From assembly GCF_014490035.1 (NCBI RefSeq), contig NZ_CP061008.1, forward strand, positions 4,650,001-4,714,000: a stretch of 64,000 nt of DNA, written 5' to 3'. Each line of letters opens with the position of its first letter. Position 1 is the first letter of the stretch. The notes under the pieces are model-generated. The model was not told where the DNA came from, made no database searches, and saw only the letters and a program-made list of their open reading frames with translations. A program made the translations under genes and the position numbers. The stretch comes from Achromobacter xylosoxidans (lineage in GTDB: Bacteria; Pseudomonadota; Gammaproteobacteria; Burkholderiales; Burkholderiaceae_B). Shown here piece after piece: positions 1 through 9,368 of the stretch.

Positions 1-1964
1 CGGATCTCGCGCGCGCCCTGGTAGTGGCCGCCTTCGTCGCTCTTGAAGCCGATATTGCCCAACAGGCCCGACAGCAGCGCCATGTGCAGCTGCTCGTAGG
101 TGGCCTCGGTCTGGTTCAGGCGCCAGCCCTGCTCACCGACCAGCGCGGCCAGCTGGGTGTGCACGTCGTGCCATTCGCGCAGCCGGATTGGCGACAGGAA
201 ATTCTGGCGCAGCAGGGCCACCAGCTTGCGCTGCGAGGCCTTGTGCTGCACCTGCTCGCCATACCAGCGCCACAGCTTCAGGAAGGAGATGAACTCGGAC
301 TTGTCGTCGGCGAACTTGGCGTGCGCCGCCTCGGCGGCCTCGCGCTCCTGCATGGGCCGGTCGCGCGCGTCCTGCACCGACAGGGCCGAGGCAATGATCA
401 GCATCTCGGCCAGGCACTGGTGTTCACGCGCGGCCAGGATCATGCGGCCGATGCGCGGGTCCACCGGCAGCTTGGCCAGTTCGTGGCCCGTGCGCGTCAG
501 CACGAAGGACGAGCCGGTGCGCGAAGCATCCGTGTCGTCGTCCGAGGCCGACGCCAGTTCGATCGCGCCCAGCTCCTGCAGCAGGTGGTAGCCGTCGGCC
601 ACCGCGCGGCCCGGCGGCGCCTCGACGAAGGGGAACTGCTCGATGTCGTCCAGCTTCAGCGACTTCATCCGCAGGATGACCGAGGCCAGCGACGAGCGCA
701 GCACTTCCGGATCCGTGAACGGCGCCCGGTTGTTGAAGTCCAGCTCGTCGTAGAGCCGGATGCAGACGCCCGGCCCCACCCGGCCGCAACGGCCGGCGCG
801 CTGGTTGGCCGAGGCGCGGCTGATCGGCTCGATGCGCAGCTGCTCGACCTTGTTGCGCCAGGAATAGCGCTTGATGCGCGCCAGCCCGCTGTCGACCACG
901 AAGCGGATGCCCGGCACGGTCAGCGAGGTTTCCGCCACGTTGGTGGCCAGCACGATGCGCCGCGCATTGGTGCGCGGATGAAAGATCTGCTCCTGCTCGG
1001 CCTGCGACAGGCGCGCGTACAGCGGCAAGACCTCGGTGCCGGCCGGATGGCGCTTGCGCAGCGCCTCGGCGGATTCGCGGATCTCGCGCTCGCCGGGCAG
1101 GAACACCAGCACATCACCGGGGCCGTGCCGCGCGCATTCGTCCACGGCGTCCACGATGGCGTCGATCAGGTCGCGCTCTTCGTCGCCGGACATGCGCTCG
1201 CGGTCGCGGCCGGGCTTGGCCGGCGCGGCTTCGTCTTCCGCCAGTTCCTCGCGCACGGGGCGGTAGCGGACCTCGACGGGATACAGCCGGCCGGACACCT
1301 CGATGACGGGCGCCAGCTTGTCCTCGGACGCGGCAAAGTGCCGGGCGAAGCGCTCTGCGTCGATGGTGGCCGAGGTGATGATGATTTTCAGATCCGGGCG
1401 GCGCGGCAGCAGCTGCTTCAGGTAGCCCAGCAGGAAATCGATGTTCAGGCTGCGCTCGTGCGCCTCGTCGATGATGATGGTGTCGTAGCGGCGCAAGAGC
1501 GGATCGCGCTGCGACTCGGCCAGCAGGATGCCGTCCGTCATCAGCTTGATGGACGCGTTGGGGCCGGTGCGGTCGTTGAAGCGCACCTGGTAGCCCACCA
1601 CCTCGCCCATGGGCGTGTTCAGCTCTTCCGCGATGCGCTTGGCCACCGAGGTCGCGGCCAGGCGGCGCGGCTGGGTGTGGCCGATCATCTTCTGGCGGCC
1701 GCGGCCCAGTTCCAGGCAGATCTTGGGCAGCTGGGTGGTCTTGCCCGAGCCGGTTTCGCCGCTGACGATCACCACCTGGTGGCTGGCGATGGCGCGCGCG
1801 ATCTCCTGGCGCCGCGCACTGACGGGCAGGTCTTCGGGGTAGGTGACCACGGGTATGGGCCGCTCGGGACGCGGCGCGCGGCGCGCGTTCTGCGCGTCCG
1901 CCGCTGCCGCTGGAGCCGCCGCGTCCGCGGCCTTGGGCGCACGCGGGCTGGAGGATTCAGGCAT
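1..1964 (-). CDS. hrpA: ATP-dependent RNA helicase HrpA (N-terminal half, runs off the window)
   Basis: DEAH-box RNA helicase of the HrpA family, known in E. coli to act on mRNA processing and stalled ribosomes. The start codon (complement of 1962-1964) opens a reading frame that stays open to the window edge, giving about 654 codons of an expected ~1300. An Ala/Pro-rich leader of ~35 residues precedes the helicase core. Walker A GETGSGKT lies at residues 69-76 and the DEAH box at 166-169. It is transcribed away from argA. A TATAAT sequence on this strand (1990-1995) could be its -10 box, about 26 bases before the start. The C-terminal half is outside the window. Confidence 0.93.
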   Translation of the reverse strand, partial: MPESSSPRAPKAADAAAPAAAADAQNARRAPRPERPIPVVTYPEDLPVSARRQEIARAIASHQVVIVSGETGSGKTTQLPKICLELGRGRQKMIGHTQPRRLAATSVAKRIAEELNTPMGEVVGYQVRFNDRTGPNASIKLMTDGILLAESQRDPLLRRYDTIIIDEAHERSLNIDFLLGYLKQLLPRRPDLKIIITSATIDAERFARHFAASEDKLAPVIEVSGRLYPVEVRYRPVREELAEDEAAPAKPGRDRERMSGDEERDLIDAIVDAVDECARHGPGDVLVFLPGEREIRESAEALRKRHPAGTEVLPLYARLSQAEQEQIFHPRTNARRIVLATNVAETSLTVPGIRFVVDSGLARIKRYSWRNKVEQLRIEPISRASANQRAGRCGRVGPGVCIRLYDELDFNNRAPFTDPEVLRSSLASVILRMKSLKLDDIEQFPFVEAPPGRAVADGYHLLQELGAIELASASDDDTDASRTGSSFVLTRTGHELAKLPVDPRIGRMILAAREHQCLAEMLIIASALSVQDARDRPMQEREAAEAAHAKFADDKSEFISFLKLWRWYGEQVQHKASQRKLVALLRQNFLSPIRLREWHDVHTQLAALVGEQGWRLNQTEATYEQLHMALLSGLLGNIGFKSDEGGHYQGAREI

Positions 1965-2092
1965 GTACGATTAGTCCGGTTAGCCCGGCATTATAAATTT
2001 CCGCGGCTCTCCTGCTGGCGCCGCGGGCGCAAACCGGAAAATCCGGCACCAAATTGGCACTCTTTTCCGCCTGCGCCGGGGCGCGACGGTCA

Positions 2093-2098
2093 TATAAT
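2093..2098 (+). promoter_or_regulatory. Possible -10 box for argA
   Basis: A perfect TATAAT lies 82 bases before the argA start in the hrpA-argA divergent gap. No good -35 box is seen 16-18 bases upstream (CCTGCG at 2070-2075), so activity would need an activator or be weak. It would place the transcript start near 2105, just before two hairpins. Confidence 0.35.
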
Positions 2099-2105
2099 TT
2101 CGCCA

Positions 2106-2151
2106 CGCCGTCGCCCGACGGCGCTATGGCGCGGCACTGCGCCGCGTTTTT
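2106..2151 (+). terminator. Terminator-like hairpin in the argA leader (possible attenuator)
   Basis: Two GC-rich hairpins follow each other. The first has arms CGCCGTC/GACGGCG (2106-2112, 2117-2123). The second has arms CGCGGC/GCCGCG (2130-2135, 2141-2146) followed at once by TTTTT (2147-2151). This is the shape of an intrinsic terminator, yet it lies between the likely argA promoter and the argA start codon at 2181. It could attenuate argA transcription. No leader peptide rich in Arg codons was seen. Confidence 0.45.
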
Positions 2152-2180
2152 GCTTACTCTCAGGAATCCTTCCACCCATC

Positions 2181-3539
2181 ATGCCCGACCTGGAACCAGA
2201 CACCGTCTCCGCCCTCGAAGCCCCAGAATTCGCACCCGCCCAGTTCGTCCGATGGTTCCGAGAAGTGGCGCCTTATGTGCATGCGTTCCGAGGCAAGACG
2301 TTCGTGGTGGCGTTCGGCGGTGAACTGGTGCAGGCCGGCGCGCTGAACGCGCTGGTGCAAGACCTGTCGCTGCTGTCCTCGCTGGGCATCCGCCTGGTGC
2401 TGGTGCACGGCTCGCGTCCGCAGGTCAATGAGCAGCTGCGCCTGAAGGGCTTTACCCAGCAATTCGACCGCGGCCTGTCGCCCACCGACGCCGCCGCGCT
2501 GGAATGCGCCAAGGAAGCCGCCGGCGAGATCCGCCTGGACATCGAGGCCGCCTTCAGCCAGGGACTGCCCAACACGCCCATGTCGCACGCCCATATCCGC
2601 GTGATCTCCGGCAACTTCGTCACCGCCCGCCCGACCGGCGTGCTGGACGGGGTGGACTACAAGCACACCGGCCAGGTGCGCAAGATCGACATCGACGCGC
2701 TCAAGTTCGCCATCGAGAAGGGCTCGTCCGTGGTGCTGCTGTCGCCGCTCGGCTTCTCGCCCACCGGCGACGCCTTCAACCTGGCCATGGAAGACCTGGC
2801 CACCAGCGTCGCCGTGGCGCTGCGCGCTGAAAAACTGATCTTCCTGTCCAGCTCGCAGGGCGTGCTGAACGACGACGGCACGCTGGACACCGAACTGGCC
2901 CGCGTGGATGCCGACGCGCTGCTGGCCGGCGGCGAACTCGACGAAGAGACCCACGCCTTCCTGCAGTACGCCTCGCTGGCGGTCAAACGCGGCGTGGCCC
3001 GCGCCCACCTGCTGCCGTTCGCCCTGGACGGCAGCGTGCTGCTGGAAATCTTCACCCACGACGGCGTGGGCACCATGGTGGTGGAAGACACGCTGGACGA
3101 TCTGCGCGCCGCCACCATCGACGACGTGGGCGCCATCCTCAGCCTGATCGAACCGCTGGAAGCGGACGGCACCCTGGTGCCGCGCCCGCGCAGCGTGGTC
3201 GAGCGCGACGTGGAAAACTTCACCGTGCTGGAGCACGACGGCGTCATCTACGGCTGCGCGGCCCTGCACAGTTTCCCCGAAGAACAGATGGCCGAAATGG
3301 CCTGCCTGATCGTGCATCCGGAATGGCAAGGTTCGGGCGAAGGCGAGATCCTGCTGCGCCACATGGAATCGCGCGCGCGCGCCGTCGGCGCCAAGCGCCT
3401 GTTCGTGCTGACGACGCGGACCTCGCACTGGTTCATGAAGCGCGGTTTCGTGCAGGGCGGCATCGCCGACCTGCCGCGCGAAAAGCAGCACAATTACAAC
3501 CGTTCACGCAACAGCCTGGTCTTCATCAAGAAGCTGTAA
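2181..3539 (+). CDS. argA: Amino-acid N-acetyltransferase (N-acetylglutamate synthase)
   Basis: Makes N-acetylglutamate from glutamate and acetyl-CoA, the first step of arginine biosynthesis. The protein is 452 aa, close to the E. coli ArgA length of 443. Residues ~20-290 form an amino-acid-kinase-like domain (VVAFGGELV near 42-50 and LVHGSRPQV near 74-82, which in this family binds arginine). Residues ~300-452 form a GNAT domain with the acetyl-CoA loop QGSGEG at 383-388. The ATG at 2181 was chosen because the same frame further upstream is only antisense to hrpA. argD, argF and argG lie elsewhere in this window. The terminator-like leader hairpin is described separately. Confidence 0.95.
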   Translation: MPDLEPDTVSALEAPEFAPAQFVRWFREVAPYVHAFRGKTFVVAFGGELVQAGALNALVQDLSLLSSLGIRLVLVHGSRPQVNEQLRLKGFTQQFDRGLSPTDAAALECAKEAAGEIRLDIEAAFSQGLPNTPMSHAHIRVISGNFVTARPTGVLDGVDYKHTGQVRKIDIDALKFAIEKGSSVVLLSPLGFSPTGDAFNLAMEDLATSVAVALRAEKLIFLSSSQGVLNDDGTLDTELARVDADALLAGGELDEETHAFLQYASLAVKRGVARAHLLPFALDGSVLLEIFTHDGVGTMVVEDTLDDLRAATIDDVGAILSLIEPLEADGTLVPRPRSVVERDVENFTVLEHDGVIYGCAALHSFPEEQMAEMACLIVHPEWQGSGEGEILLRHMESRARAVGAKRLFVLTTRTSHWFMKRGFVQGGIADLPREKQHNYNRSRNSLVFIKKL

Positions 3540-3635
3540 CAACCGGGCTACCCGCAGGGTCCGCAGGGCTTAGTCGCCGTCACGGCGCCAAGCCCGTTAA
3601 AATGCGGGATTACTCATTTCTTCCGGCAGCGAACC

Positions 3636-3908
3636 ATGGCCCGTATCGTCAACTGTGTAAAACTGAAGCGTGAAGCCGAAGGGCTGGATTTCCCCCCCTA
3701 CCCCGGCGAACTCGGCACCAAGATCTGGCAGAGCATTTCCAAGGAAGCTTGGGAAGAATGGAAGGGCATCCAAACGCGCCTGGTCAATGAAAACCGCCTG
3801 AACCTGGCGGACGCCCGTGCGCGCAAGTACCTGAAAGAACAGATGGAGCGCTTCCTGTTCGAAGACGGCGCCGTCGAAGCCCAGGGTTACGTTCCGCCCT
3901 CGGCCTGA
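3636..3908 (+). CDS. yggX: Probable Fe(2+)-trafficking protein, YggX family
   Basis: A 90-aa protein of the YggX family, which in enterobacteria protects Fe-S clusters from oxidative damage and may handle labile iron. The start [19 protein letters not shown] with the conserved Cys at residue 7 and the mid-section Trp pairs (WEEWK) are typical of the family. It is a single gene, 96 bases after argA, and is followed by a clear hairpin at 3957-3980. Confidence 0.93.
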   Translation: MARIVNCVKLKREAEGLDFPPYPGELGTKIWQSISKEAWEEWKGIQTRLVNENRLNLADARARKYLKEQMERFLFEDGAVEAQGYVPPSA

Positions 3909-3956
3909 TCCGGTCGCGCCCTTTCCGGCCGCCACCAGATGGCGGCCGACCCGATA

Positions 3957-3987
3957 CAGCCCCTCGCCCGCGAGGGGCTGTTCATTT
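3957..3987 (+). terminator. Intrinsic terminator after yggX
   Basis: Arms CAGCCCCTCG (3957-3966) and CGAGGGGCTG (3971-3980) pair perfectly over 10 bp around a CCCG loop, followed by a short T-rich tail (TTCATTT). The T tract is weak. Confidence 0.65.
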
Positions 3988-4054
3988 CCGGCGCCAGCGT
4001 CCGCCTTGGCGCCGGCCTTAAGATTCAAGTATTGCTGGCCGTATCATCGCTGTC

Positions 4055-5995
4055 ATGAAAGAAGAATCGCGCCTGTCCCCCTCCTCGCCCATCGAACGCG
4101 CGCTCGGCATCGCGCCCGACCGCCGCACGGGTACGCTGCAGGACGTGCAGCACGTGGTGATCCTGATGCAGGAAAACCGGTCCTTCGACCATTATTTCGG
4201 CACCTTGCCGGGCGTGCGCGGGTTCGCCGATCCGCATCCCGCGCCCACGCTGGCGGGCGACGTGCTGACGCAGGCCGACGGCGCGGCCCGGGTCCGTCCC
4301 TATGCGCTGCAAGCGGAATACGCCAGCGATGCGCGGGTGGGCTACATCACGCCGCATACCTGGGACGACGCGCAGCGCGCCTGGAACGACGGCCGCATGG
4401 ATCAATGGCTGTCCGCCAAGAGCCGGCTCGGCATGGGCGCCTATCGCGGCGCGGAAATACCGTTCCAGACCGCGCTGGCAAACGCCTTCACCCTGTGCGA
4501 CGCGTATCACTGCTCGATCCACGCAGGCACCAATCCCAACCGCCTGTTCCTGTGGACCGGCACCAATGATCCGCAAGGCCAGGCCGGCGGCCCGGCCCTG
4601 GTCAACACCTACGACCGCCTGGGACCGGCCGGCGAAGGCTACGCCTGGACCACCTACCCCGAACGCCTGCAGCTTGCCGGCGTGGACTGGCGCATCTACC
4701 AGGACATGGCGGACAACTACCACGACAATCCGCTGGCCGGCTTCCAGCAATACCGCCGGCAGCATGCCGACGCCGCCGGCGACGCGCCCCTGCGCGACCG
4801 CGGCCTGTCGACCTGCACGCTGGACGAGCTGGCGCGCGACGTCGCCCGCGGCACGCTGCCGCAGGTGTCGTGGATCATCGCGCCCACGGCCGACTCCGAG
4901 CATCCCGAGGTCTCCTCTCCCGTGCGGGGCGGCGCCTACACGGAACGCGTGCTGGAGATCCTGACGCGCAATCCGGAGGTATGGAGCCGCTGCGTGTTCT
5001 TCGTCACGTACGACGAGAACGACTGCTTCTTCGACCACATGCCGCCGCCCGCGCCACCCGCCCGCGCGCCCGACGGCCAGTCGGGCGGCCTGTCCACGGT
5101 CGAGCTGGACGGCGAATACCACGATACTCGCCACGGCCCCAGCGCCGCCACGCCTGACGACCCTGCCGGCCTGCACGGCCGCGGGTTTGGCTTGGGGCCA
5201 CGCGTGCCGATGTTGGTGGTATCGCCCTGGAGCCGCGGCGGCTGGGTCAATTCCCAGGTGTTCGACCACACTTCGGTGATCCGCTTCCTGGAAGCGCGCT
5301 TCGGCGTGCTTGAACCCAACATCAGCGCATGGCGGCGCGAGATCGCCGGCGACCTGACTTCGGCCTTCGACTTCACTGCCACCCGCGGTGCGCACGCCAA
5401 AGGCCGGCGCCAGGCTTGCGCCCTGCCCTATGCGCTGGACGTGCAGGGGCGCCTGGCCGCCGACGGCGGGCATTACCGGCTGACCCTGCGCAACCCCGGC
5501 GCCGCGGCCGCGGTGCTGCATGTCTACGACCGCCACGCGCTGGAATACGCGCCGCGCCGCTACACCGTGAGCGCGGGCGCGCGGCTGGACGACGGCTGGC
5601 GCCTGCACGCAGGCGGCGCCTATGACTTGTGGCTGTTGGGCCCCGACGGTCTGCACCGGCGGTTCCGCGGCGATGCGCGCGATGCCGGAACGCTGGAAGC
5701 GCAAGTGGCGGCGACGGCGACGGGCCTGAGCCTGCGCCTCGTCAATCGCGCGGAAATACCGCAGCCAGTGAAAGTGGAGTCGCGCATGGGCGACGGCTGG
5801 TGCGCCATGGCGCACGTGCGGGCGGACGGCTCGCTGGAGCTTGCCTATGGCGGTTGCCAGGGATGGTACGACCTGGAGATCAGCGCGCCCGCCATGCCGG
5901 CCTTCGGCCGCAGGCTGGCGGGCCGCATCGACGCCGGCAAAGCCGGCGTGCCGGACCCGCGGCTGGAAGCAGGGGCGTCGCTGCCCCTGGAATGA
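4055..5995 (+). CDS. Phospholipase C family phosphoesterase without an export signal
   Basis: A 646-aa member of the non-haemolytic/phosphocholine-preferring phospholipase C family (PlcN/PlcH-like). The phosphoesterase domain begins almost at once (ENRSFDHYFG at residues 40-49) and contains FVTYDENDCFFDH (catalytic-region YDEND at 319-323). Two C-terminal beta-rich repeats (about 450-540 and 545-640) match the DUF756 domains of this family. Known members normally carry an N-terminal twin-arginine signal with RRxFL and a hydrophobic stretch. Here there is none, and an in-frame TAA at 4019-4021 rules out an upstream extension. The enzyme may be cytoplasmic, or the signal has been lost. It converges on phoU. 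Confidence 0.85.
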   Translation: MKEESRLSPSSPIERALGIAPDRRTGTLQDVQHVVILMQENRSFDHYFGTLPGVRGFADPHPAPTLAGDVLTQADGAARVRPYALQAEYASDARVGYITPHTWDDAQRAWNDGRMDQWLSAKSRLGMGAYRGAEIPFQTALANAFTLCDAYHCSIHAGTNPNRLFLWTGTNDPQGQAGGPALVNTYDRLGPAGEGYAWTTYPERLQLAGVDWRIYQDMADNYHDNPLAGFQQYRRQHADAAGDAPLRDRGLSTCTLDELARDVARGTLPQVSWIIAPTADSEHPEVSSPVRGGAYTERVLEILTRNPEVWSRCVFFVTYDENDCFFDHMPPPAPPARAPDGQSGGLSTVELDGEYHDTRHGPSAATPDDPAGLHGRGFGLGPRVPMLVVSPWSRGGWVNSQVFDHTSVIRFLEARFGVLEPNISAWRREIAGDLTSAFDFTATRGAHAKGRRQACALPYALDVQGRLAADGGHYRLTLRNPGAAAAVLHVYDRHALEYAPRRYTVSAGARLDDGWRLHAGGAYDLWLLGPDGLHRRFRGDARDAGTLEAQVAATATGLSLRLVNRAEIPQPVKVESRMGDGWCAMAHVRADGSLELAYGGCQGWYDLEISAPAMPAFGRRLAGRIDAGKAGVPDPRLEAGASLPLE

Positions 5996-6031
5996 GGCCT
6001 GGCGACCGAGGGGCCGCCGGGCATCCGGTAG

Positions 6032-6751
6032 TTACTCTTCCGTGTCTTCTTCTTCGCCGCGCGCCAGGCGCTCGGTGTTCTTCACGCCGGTGTGGCGCAC
6101 GTCGGCGCCCTTGACCATGTAGATCACGCGCTCGGACATGTTCTTGGCATGGTCGCCGATGCGCTCCAGCGCGCGGGCGATGAAGATCATGTCGATGGCG
6201 CGCGAAATGGTGCGCGGATCTTCGATCATGTAAGTGATCAGGTGGCGCAGCGCGCCCTTCCATTCCTTGTCCACTTCCTTGTCGCTGCGCACCACGGCGG
6301 CGGCCTGGATGGGGTCAAGGCGGGCGAACGCGTCCAGCGCCTGATGCAGCATGGTGCGCACATTGGCGGCCATGTGGCGCAGTTCGATCACCGGGATATG
6401 GCGCAGTTCGGCTTCATGGATGCGGCGCGCGACGGTGGCGACCTTCTCGGCCTCATCGCCCGAACGCTCCATGTCGGTCAGCATCTTGGACACGGCCATC
6501 AGCATGCGCAGGTCGATGGCGGTAGGCTGGTGGCGCGCCAGGATGCGGCTGATGCTCTCGTCGATTTCGACTTCGTGGCGGTTGACTTCCTTCTCCCGCT
6601 CACGGACTTTCTCGACCAGCGAAATGTCGCCGCTGGCGAGCGCGTCGATGGCCTCCTGGATCATGGCTTCCACCAGGCCGCCCATTTGCAGGAACTGCGA
6701 ACGGACACTTTCCAGGTCCGCATCGAACTGCTTGTTTGTATGCTCCGACAT
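6032..6751 (-). CDS. phoU: Phosphate-specific transport system accessory protein PhoU
   Basis: A 239-aa helical PhoU protein, which represses the PhoR-PhoB response when phosphate is plentiful and controls Pst transport. The two-fold repeat and acidic metal-binding motifs (e.g. MLTDMERSGDEAEKVA) are visible. The start MSEHTNKQFDADLESVRSQF was chosen because the 26 extra codons upstream look non-coding and family length is ~235-240. The gene stands alone here; no pst genes are adjacent in the window. A Pho-box-like sequence lies 83 bases upstream, so it may be under PhoB control on its own promoter. Confidence 0.95.
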   Translation of the reverse strand: MSEHTNKQFDADLESVRSQFLQMGGLVEAMIQEAIDALASGDISLVEKVREREKEVNRHEVEIDESISRILARHQPTAIDLRMLMAVSKMLTDMERSGDEAEKVATVARRIHEAELRHIPVIELRHMAANVRTMLHQALDAFARLDPIQAAAVVRSDKEVDKEWKGALRHLITYMIEDPRTISRAIDMIFIARALERIGDHAKNMSERVIYMVKGADVRHTGVKNTERLARGEEEDTEE

Positions 6752-6833
6752 CCGGGCTCCCTGCGTGTTTGGTCTCATTGCACTGCCCTGAAAAAAGGAT
6801 ATTACGAGTTGGGCCTGCACAACCCGCAAGGTT

Positions 6834-6851
6834 ATGACCCAAGTGTGACAG
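6834..6851 (-). promoter_or_regulatory. Candidate Pho box upstream of phoU
   Basis: Read on the minus strand the site is CTGTCAC ACTT GGGTCAT, two 7-base repeats spaced by 4 bases. The established PhoB consensus is CTGTCAT-N4-CTGTCAT, so the first repeat matches 6 of 7 and the second 5 of 7. It is correctly oriented and lies ~83 bases before phoU. Prediction only. Confidence 0.45.
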
Positions 6852-6866
6852 GATTATGAACACGGA

Positions 6867-6897
6867 CCCCGGCCGCCACAAGGCGGGCCGGCCGGGG
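6867..6897 (-). terminator. GC-rich hairpin downstream of rpiA
   Basis: CCCCGGCC (6867-6874) pairs with GGCCGGGG (6890-6897) around an inner GCC/GGC stem. It sits 28 bases past the rpiA stop. There is no T tract on the minus strand, so it may only be an mRNA-stabilising or weak termination structure. Confidence 0.35.
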
Positions 6898-6924
6898 CGA
6901 CGCCGGGAAGCGTCGGCAGCGGAC

Positions 6925-7605
6925 TCAGGCGCGGCGGTCCAGGCGGCGGATGCCGTTTTGCGTGGCCAGCAGGGCCACGTCGGCGCCCGCGATCGCGAAC
7001 AGGCCGCAGGTCACCACGCCCGCCAGATTGTTGACCCGGGCTTCCAGGCCCGGCGCATCGGTGATGGACAGGCCGGACACGTCCAGGATGACGTTGCCGT
7101 TATCGGTGACGAATCCCTCGCGCAGCTTGGGCTGCCCGCCCAGCGCCGCCAGGGCGCGCGCCACGGATGCGCGCGCCATCGGGATGACTTCGACAGGCAG
7201 CGGGAACTTGCCCATGGTCTGCACCAGCTTGGACTCGTCGGCGATGCAGATGAAGCGCTCGGCCACCGAAGCCACGATCTTCTCGCGCGTCAGCGCGCCG
7301 CCGCCGCCCTTGATCATGTGCAGGTTGGCGTCGATCTCGTCGGCGCCGTCCACGTAGATCGGCATGCTGGTGATGTCGTTCAGGTCCAGCACCTTCAGCC
7401 CGTGTCCGGCAAGCCGGGCGGCGCTGCGCTCGGAACTGGCCACCGTGCCGCCGATCCGGCCCTTGAAACGGGCCAGGCCGTCGATGAAAAGATCAGCCGT
7501 GGAGCCCGTGCCTACGCCGATGATGGCGTCGGGTCCTGCGACCTGTTCAACGAATTCCAGGGCCGCGTCTGCGGCTTGCTGCTTGAGTTCTTGCTGGGAA
7601 AGCAT
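6925..7605 (-). CDS. rpiA: Ribose-5-phosphate isomerase A
   Basis: Interconverts ribose-5-phosphate and ribulose-5-phosphate in the non-oxidative pentose phosphate pathway. The protein is 226 aa, typical for RpiA. Key motifs are VGTGST (31-36, phosphate loop), YVDGADEID (84-92) and [11 protein letters not shown] (99-109), which holds the catalytic Glu. The start [18 protein letters not shown] was chosen over an upstream in-frame ATG because the preceding 40 codons are Arg/Pro-rich and unlike the family. It follows the acyl-CoA dehydrogenase gene on the same strand by 37 bases. Confidence 0.96.
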   Translation of the reverse strand: MLSQQELKQQAADAALEFVEQVAGPDAIIGVGTGSTADLFIDGLARFKGRIGGTVASSERSAARLAGHGLKVLDLNDITSMPIYVDGADEIDANLHMIKGGGGALTREKIVASVAERFICIADESKLVQTMGKFPLPVEVIPMARASVARALAALGGQPKLREGFVTDNGNVILDVSGLSITDAPGLEARVNNLAGVVTCGLFAIAGADVALLATQNGIRRLDRRA

Positions 7606-7642
7606 GGCGAGAAATGCGGGAAGGTTTGTCGAGCCAGGAAAT

Positions 7643-9304
7643 TTAGCACGCGGCGGCGGGCCACGCCCGCGCCAGGATGGCCTGCGCATCCGCGCCCGCG
7701 GCCAGTTCGCCGAACACGCCGCCACCCGCGATCAGGCGGCTGGCGACGAAAGCCTGCGCCACCGGCGCGGGCGCATGCTGGATCAGCAAGGCAGCCTGCC
7801 ACAGCCGCGCCAGGCCGGCGGCGATGCGGCGCGCCTGGAACTCGGCCTGGGCGCCGTCGGCCAACAAGGTCCGCCAGCGCGCCAGCGCGTCGTCGAAATC
7901 CTGGTACTGGCCCGCCGCCTGCGCGAACTCGCGCTCCAGCGCGGGCAGCGCCCCGGCCTCGCGCTGCAAGGCGCGCAACACGTCCAGCGCCATGACATTG
8001 CCGGATCCTTCCCAGATGGAGTTGACCGGCGTTTCGCGGTAAAGCCGGGGCATGGGGCCGTCGTCCACGTAGCCGTTGCCGCCCCAGACCTCCATGCATT
8101 CGGCCACCGCGGCGATGGCGCGCTTGCAGACCCAAAGCTTGGCGGCGGGAGTACCCACGCGGACCAGGGCGCGCGCCTCGGCGTCGGCGCGCTCGTCCAC
8201 GGCGCGCGCCAGCCGCAGCCCCAGCATCATGGCCGCCTCGCTTTCAAGCGCCAGGTCGGCCAGCACGTTGCGCATCAGCGGCTGCCCGATCAGGGGCTTG
8301 CCGAAGGCGTGGCGATGGCGCGCATGATGCGCCGACTGCACCAGCGCCTGCCGCAGCAGCGCCGCGCTGCCCAGCACGCAATCCAGCCGGGTGGTGGCGG
8401 CCATCTCCAGCAACACGGCCAGGCCGCGGCCCGGTTCGCCCACCATGACGCCCCAGGCGTCCTCGAATTCGACCTCGGCGCTGGCGTTGCTGCGATTGCC
8501 GAGCTTGTCCTTCAGCCGGCGCACGCGCACGGCATTGCGCGGCCCGTCCGGTATCCAGCGCGGCACGAAAAAGCAGCTGAGCCCTTCGTCGGTCTGCGCC
8601 AGCACCAGATGCGCGTCGGCCTGCGGCACCGAGAAAAACCATTTATGGCCGACCAGCAAATAGGCGCGGCCGCGTCCGGGCGCGCCCAGCGGCGTGGCGC
8701 GCGTGGTGACGGCGCGCAGGTCAGAACCGCCTTGTTTTTCGGTCAGGCCCATGCCTATCAGGGCCGAGCGCTTGGCGGCCAGCGGCGCGTCGGCGCCGTC
8801 GAACTCGCGGGAATACAAGGCGTTCAGCCACTGCCCGCCAAAGTCCACGACGCCCGCAGGCTCGCGCTGCAACAGCGGCATGGCGGCAAAAGTCATGGTG
8901 GTGGGACACAAGCTGCCCGCCTCGACCTGCCCCTGCATGACATAGGCCGCGGCCCGCGCCACCTGCGCACCCGGCTCGGGTTGGGCCCAGGCGCGGCTGT
9001 GCAGGCCACGCGCCATGATGCCGCCCATTAGCAGATTCCAGGATGGATGGAACTCGACGCGGTCGATGCGATGGCCGCCGCGGTCGTAGCTGACCAGGCG
9101 CGGCGTGCAGCGGTTGGCCTGCGCGCCGGCTTCCAGCGTCTGCGCGCGGCCCAGCCAGGCGCCGTGCGCCGCCAGTTCCGGCTCCCAGGCTTGCGCGCCT
9201 TCGCGCCGCACCGCCTCGCGCAAGGCCGGATCGGTCTCGTACAAGGAGTAGTCCTCCAGGGGCGGCACCTGGTTGGATACGGTATGCGTCGCGAACGATG
9301 ACAT
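7643..9304 (-). CDS. Acyl-CoA dehydrogenase, AidB-like
   Basis: A 553-aa FAD-dependent acyl-CoA dehydrogenase-fold protein. Its length and the block [20 protein letters not shown], followed by [21 protein letters not shown], match the AidB/isovaleryl-CoA dehydrogenase-like subgroup (E. coli AidB is 541 aa) rather than the ~380-aa standard enzymes. The FAD/substrate region reads [20 protein letters not shown] (about 180-200). In E. coli AidB is induced by alkylation stress; whether this protein protects DNA or oxidises an acyl-CoA cannot be told from sequence. Confidence 0.85.
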   Translation of the reverse strand: MSSFATHTVSNQVPPLEDYSLYETDPALREAVRREGAQAWEPELAAHGAWLGRAQTLEAGAQANRCTPRLVSYDRGGHRIDRVEFHPSWNLLMGGIMARGLHSRAWAQPEPGAQVARAAAYVMQGQVEAGSLCPTTMTFAAMPLLQREPAGVVDFGGQWLNALYSREFDGADAPLAAKRSALIGMGLTEKQGGSDLRAVTTRATPLGAPGRGRAYLLVGHKWFFSVPQADAHLVLAQTDEGLSCFFVPRWIPDGPRNAVRVRRLKDKLGNRSNASAEVEFEDAWGVMVGEPGRGLAVLLEMAATTRLDCVLGSAALLRQALVQSAHHARHRHAFGKPLIGQPLMRNVLADLALESEAAMMLGLRLARAVDERADAEARALVRVGTPAAKLWVCKRAIAAVAECMEVWGGNGYVDDGPMPRLYRETPVNSIWEGSGNVMALDVLRALQREAGALPALEREFAQAAGQYQDFDDALARWRTLLADGAQAEFQARRIAAGLARLWQAALLIQHAPAPVAQAFVASRLIAGGGVFGELAAGADAQAILARAWPAAAC

Positions 9305-9368
9305 GGCTGCTCCCTGGATCGGTCCACTGATGCGCCGCCCGCCCGCGGCGCGGTCTGCCCCTTCCGCC

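Noticed and set aside
24..2180. Very long plus-strand open frame running into argA
   Set aside because: The part before 2181 is the antisense of hrpA, whose helicase motifs are clear on the other strand. Long antisense frames are expected at this GC content.
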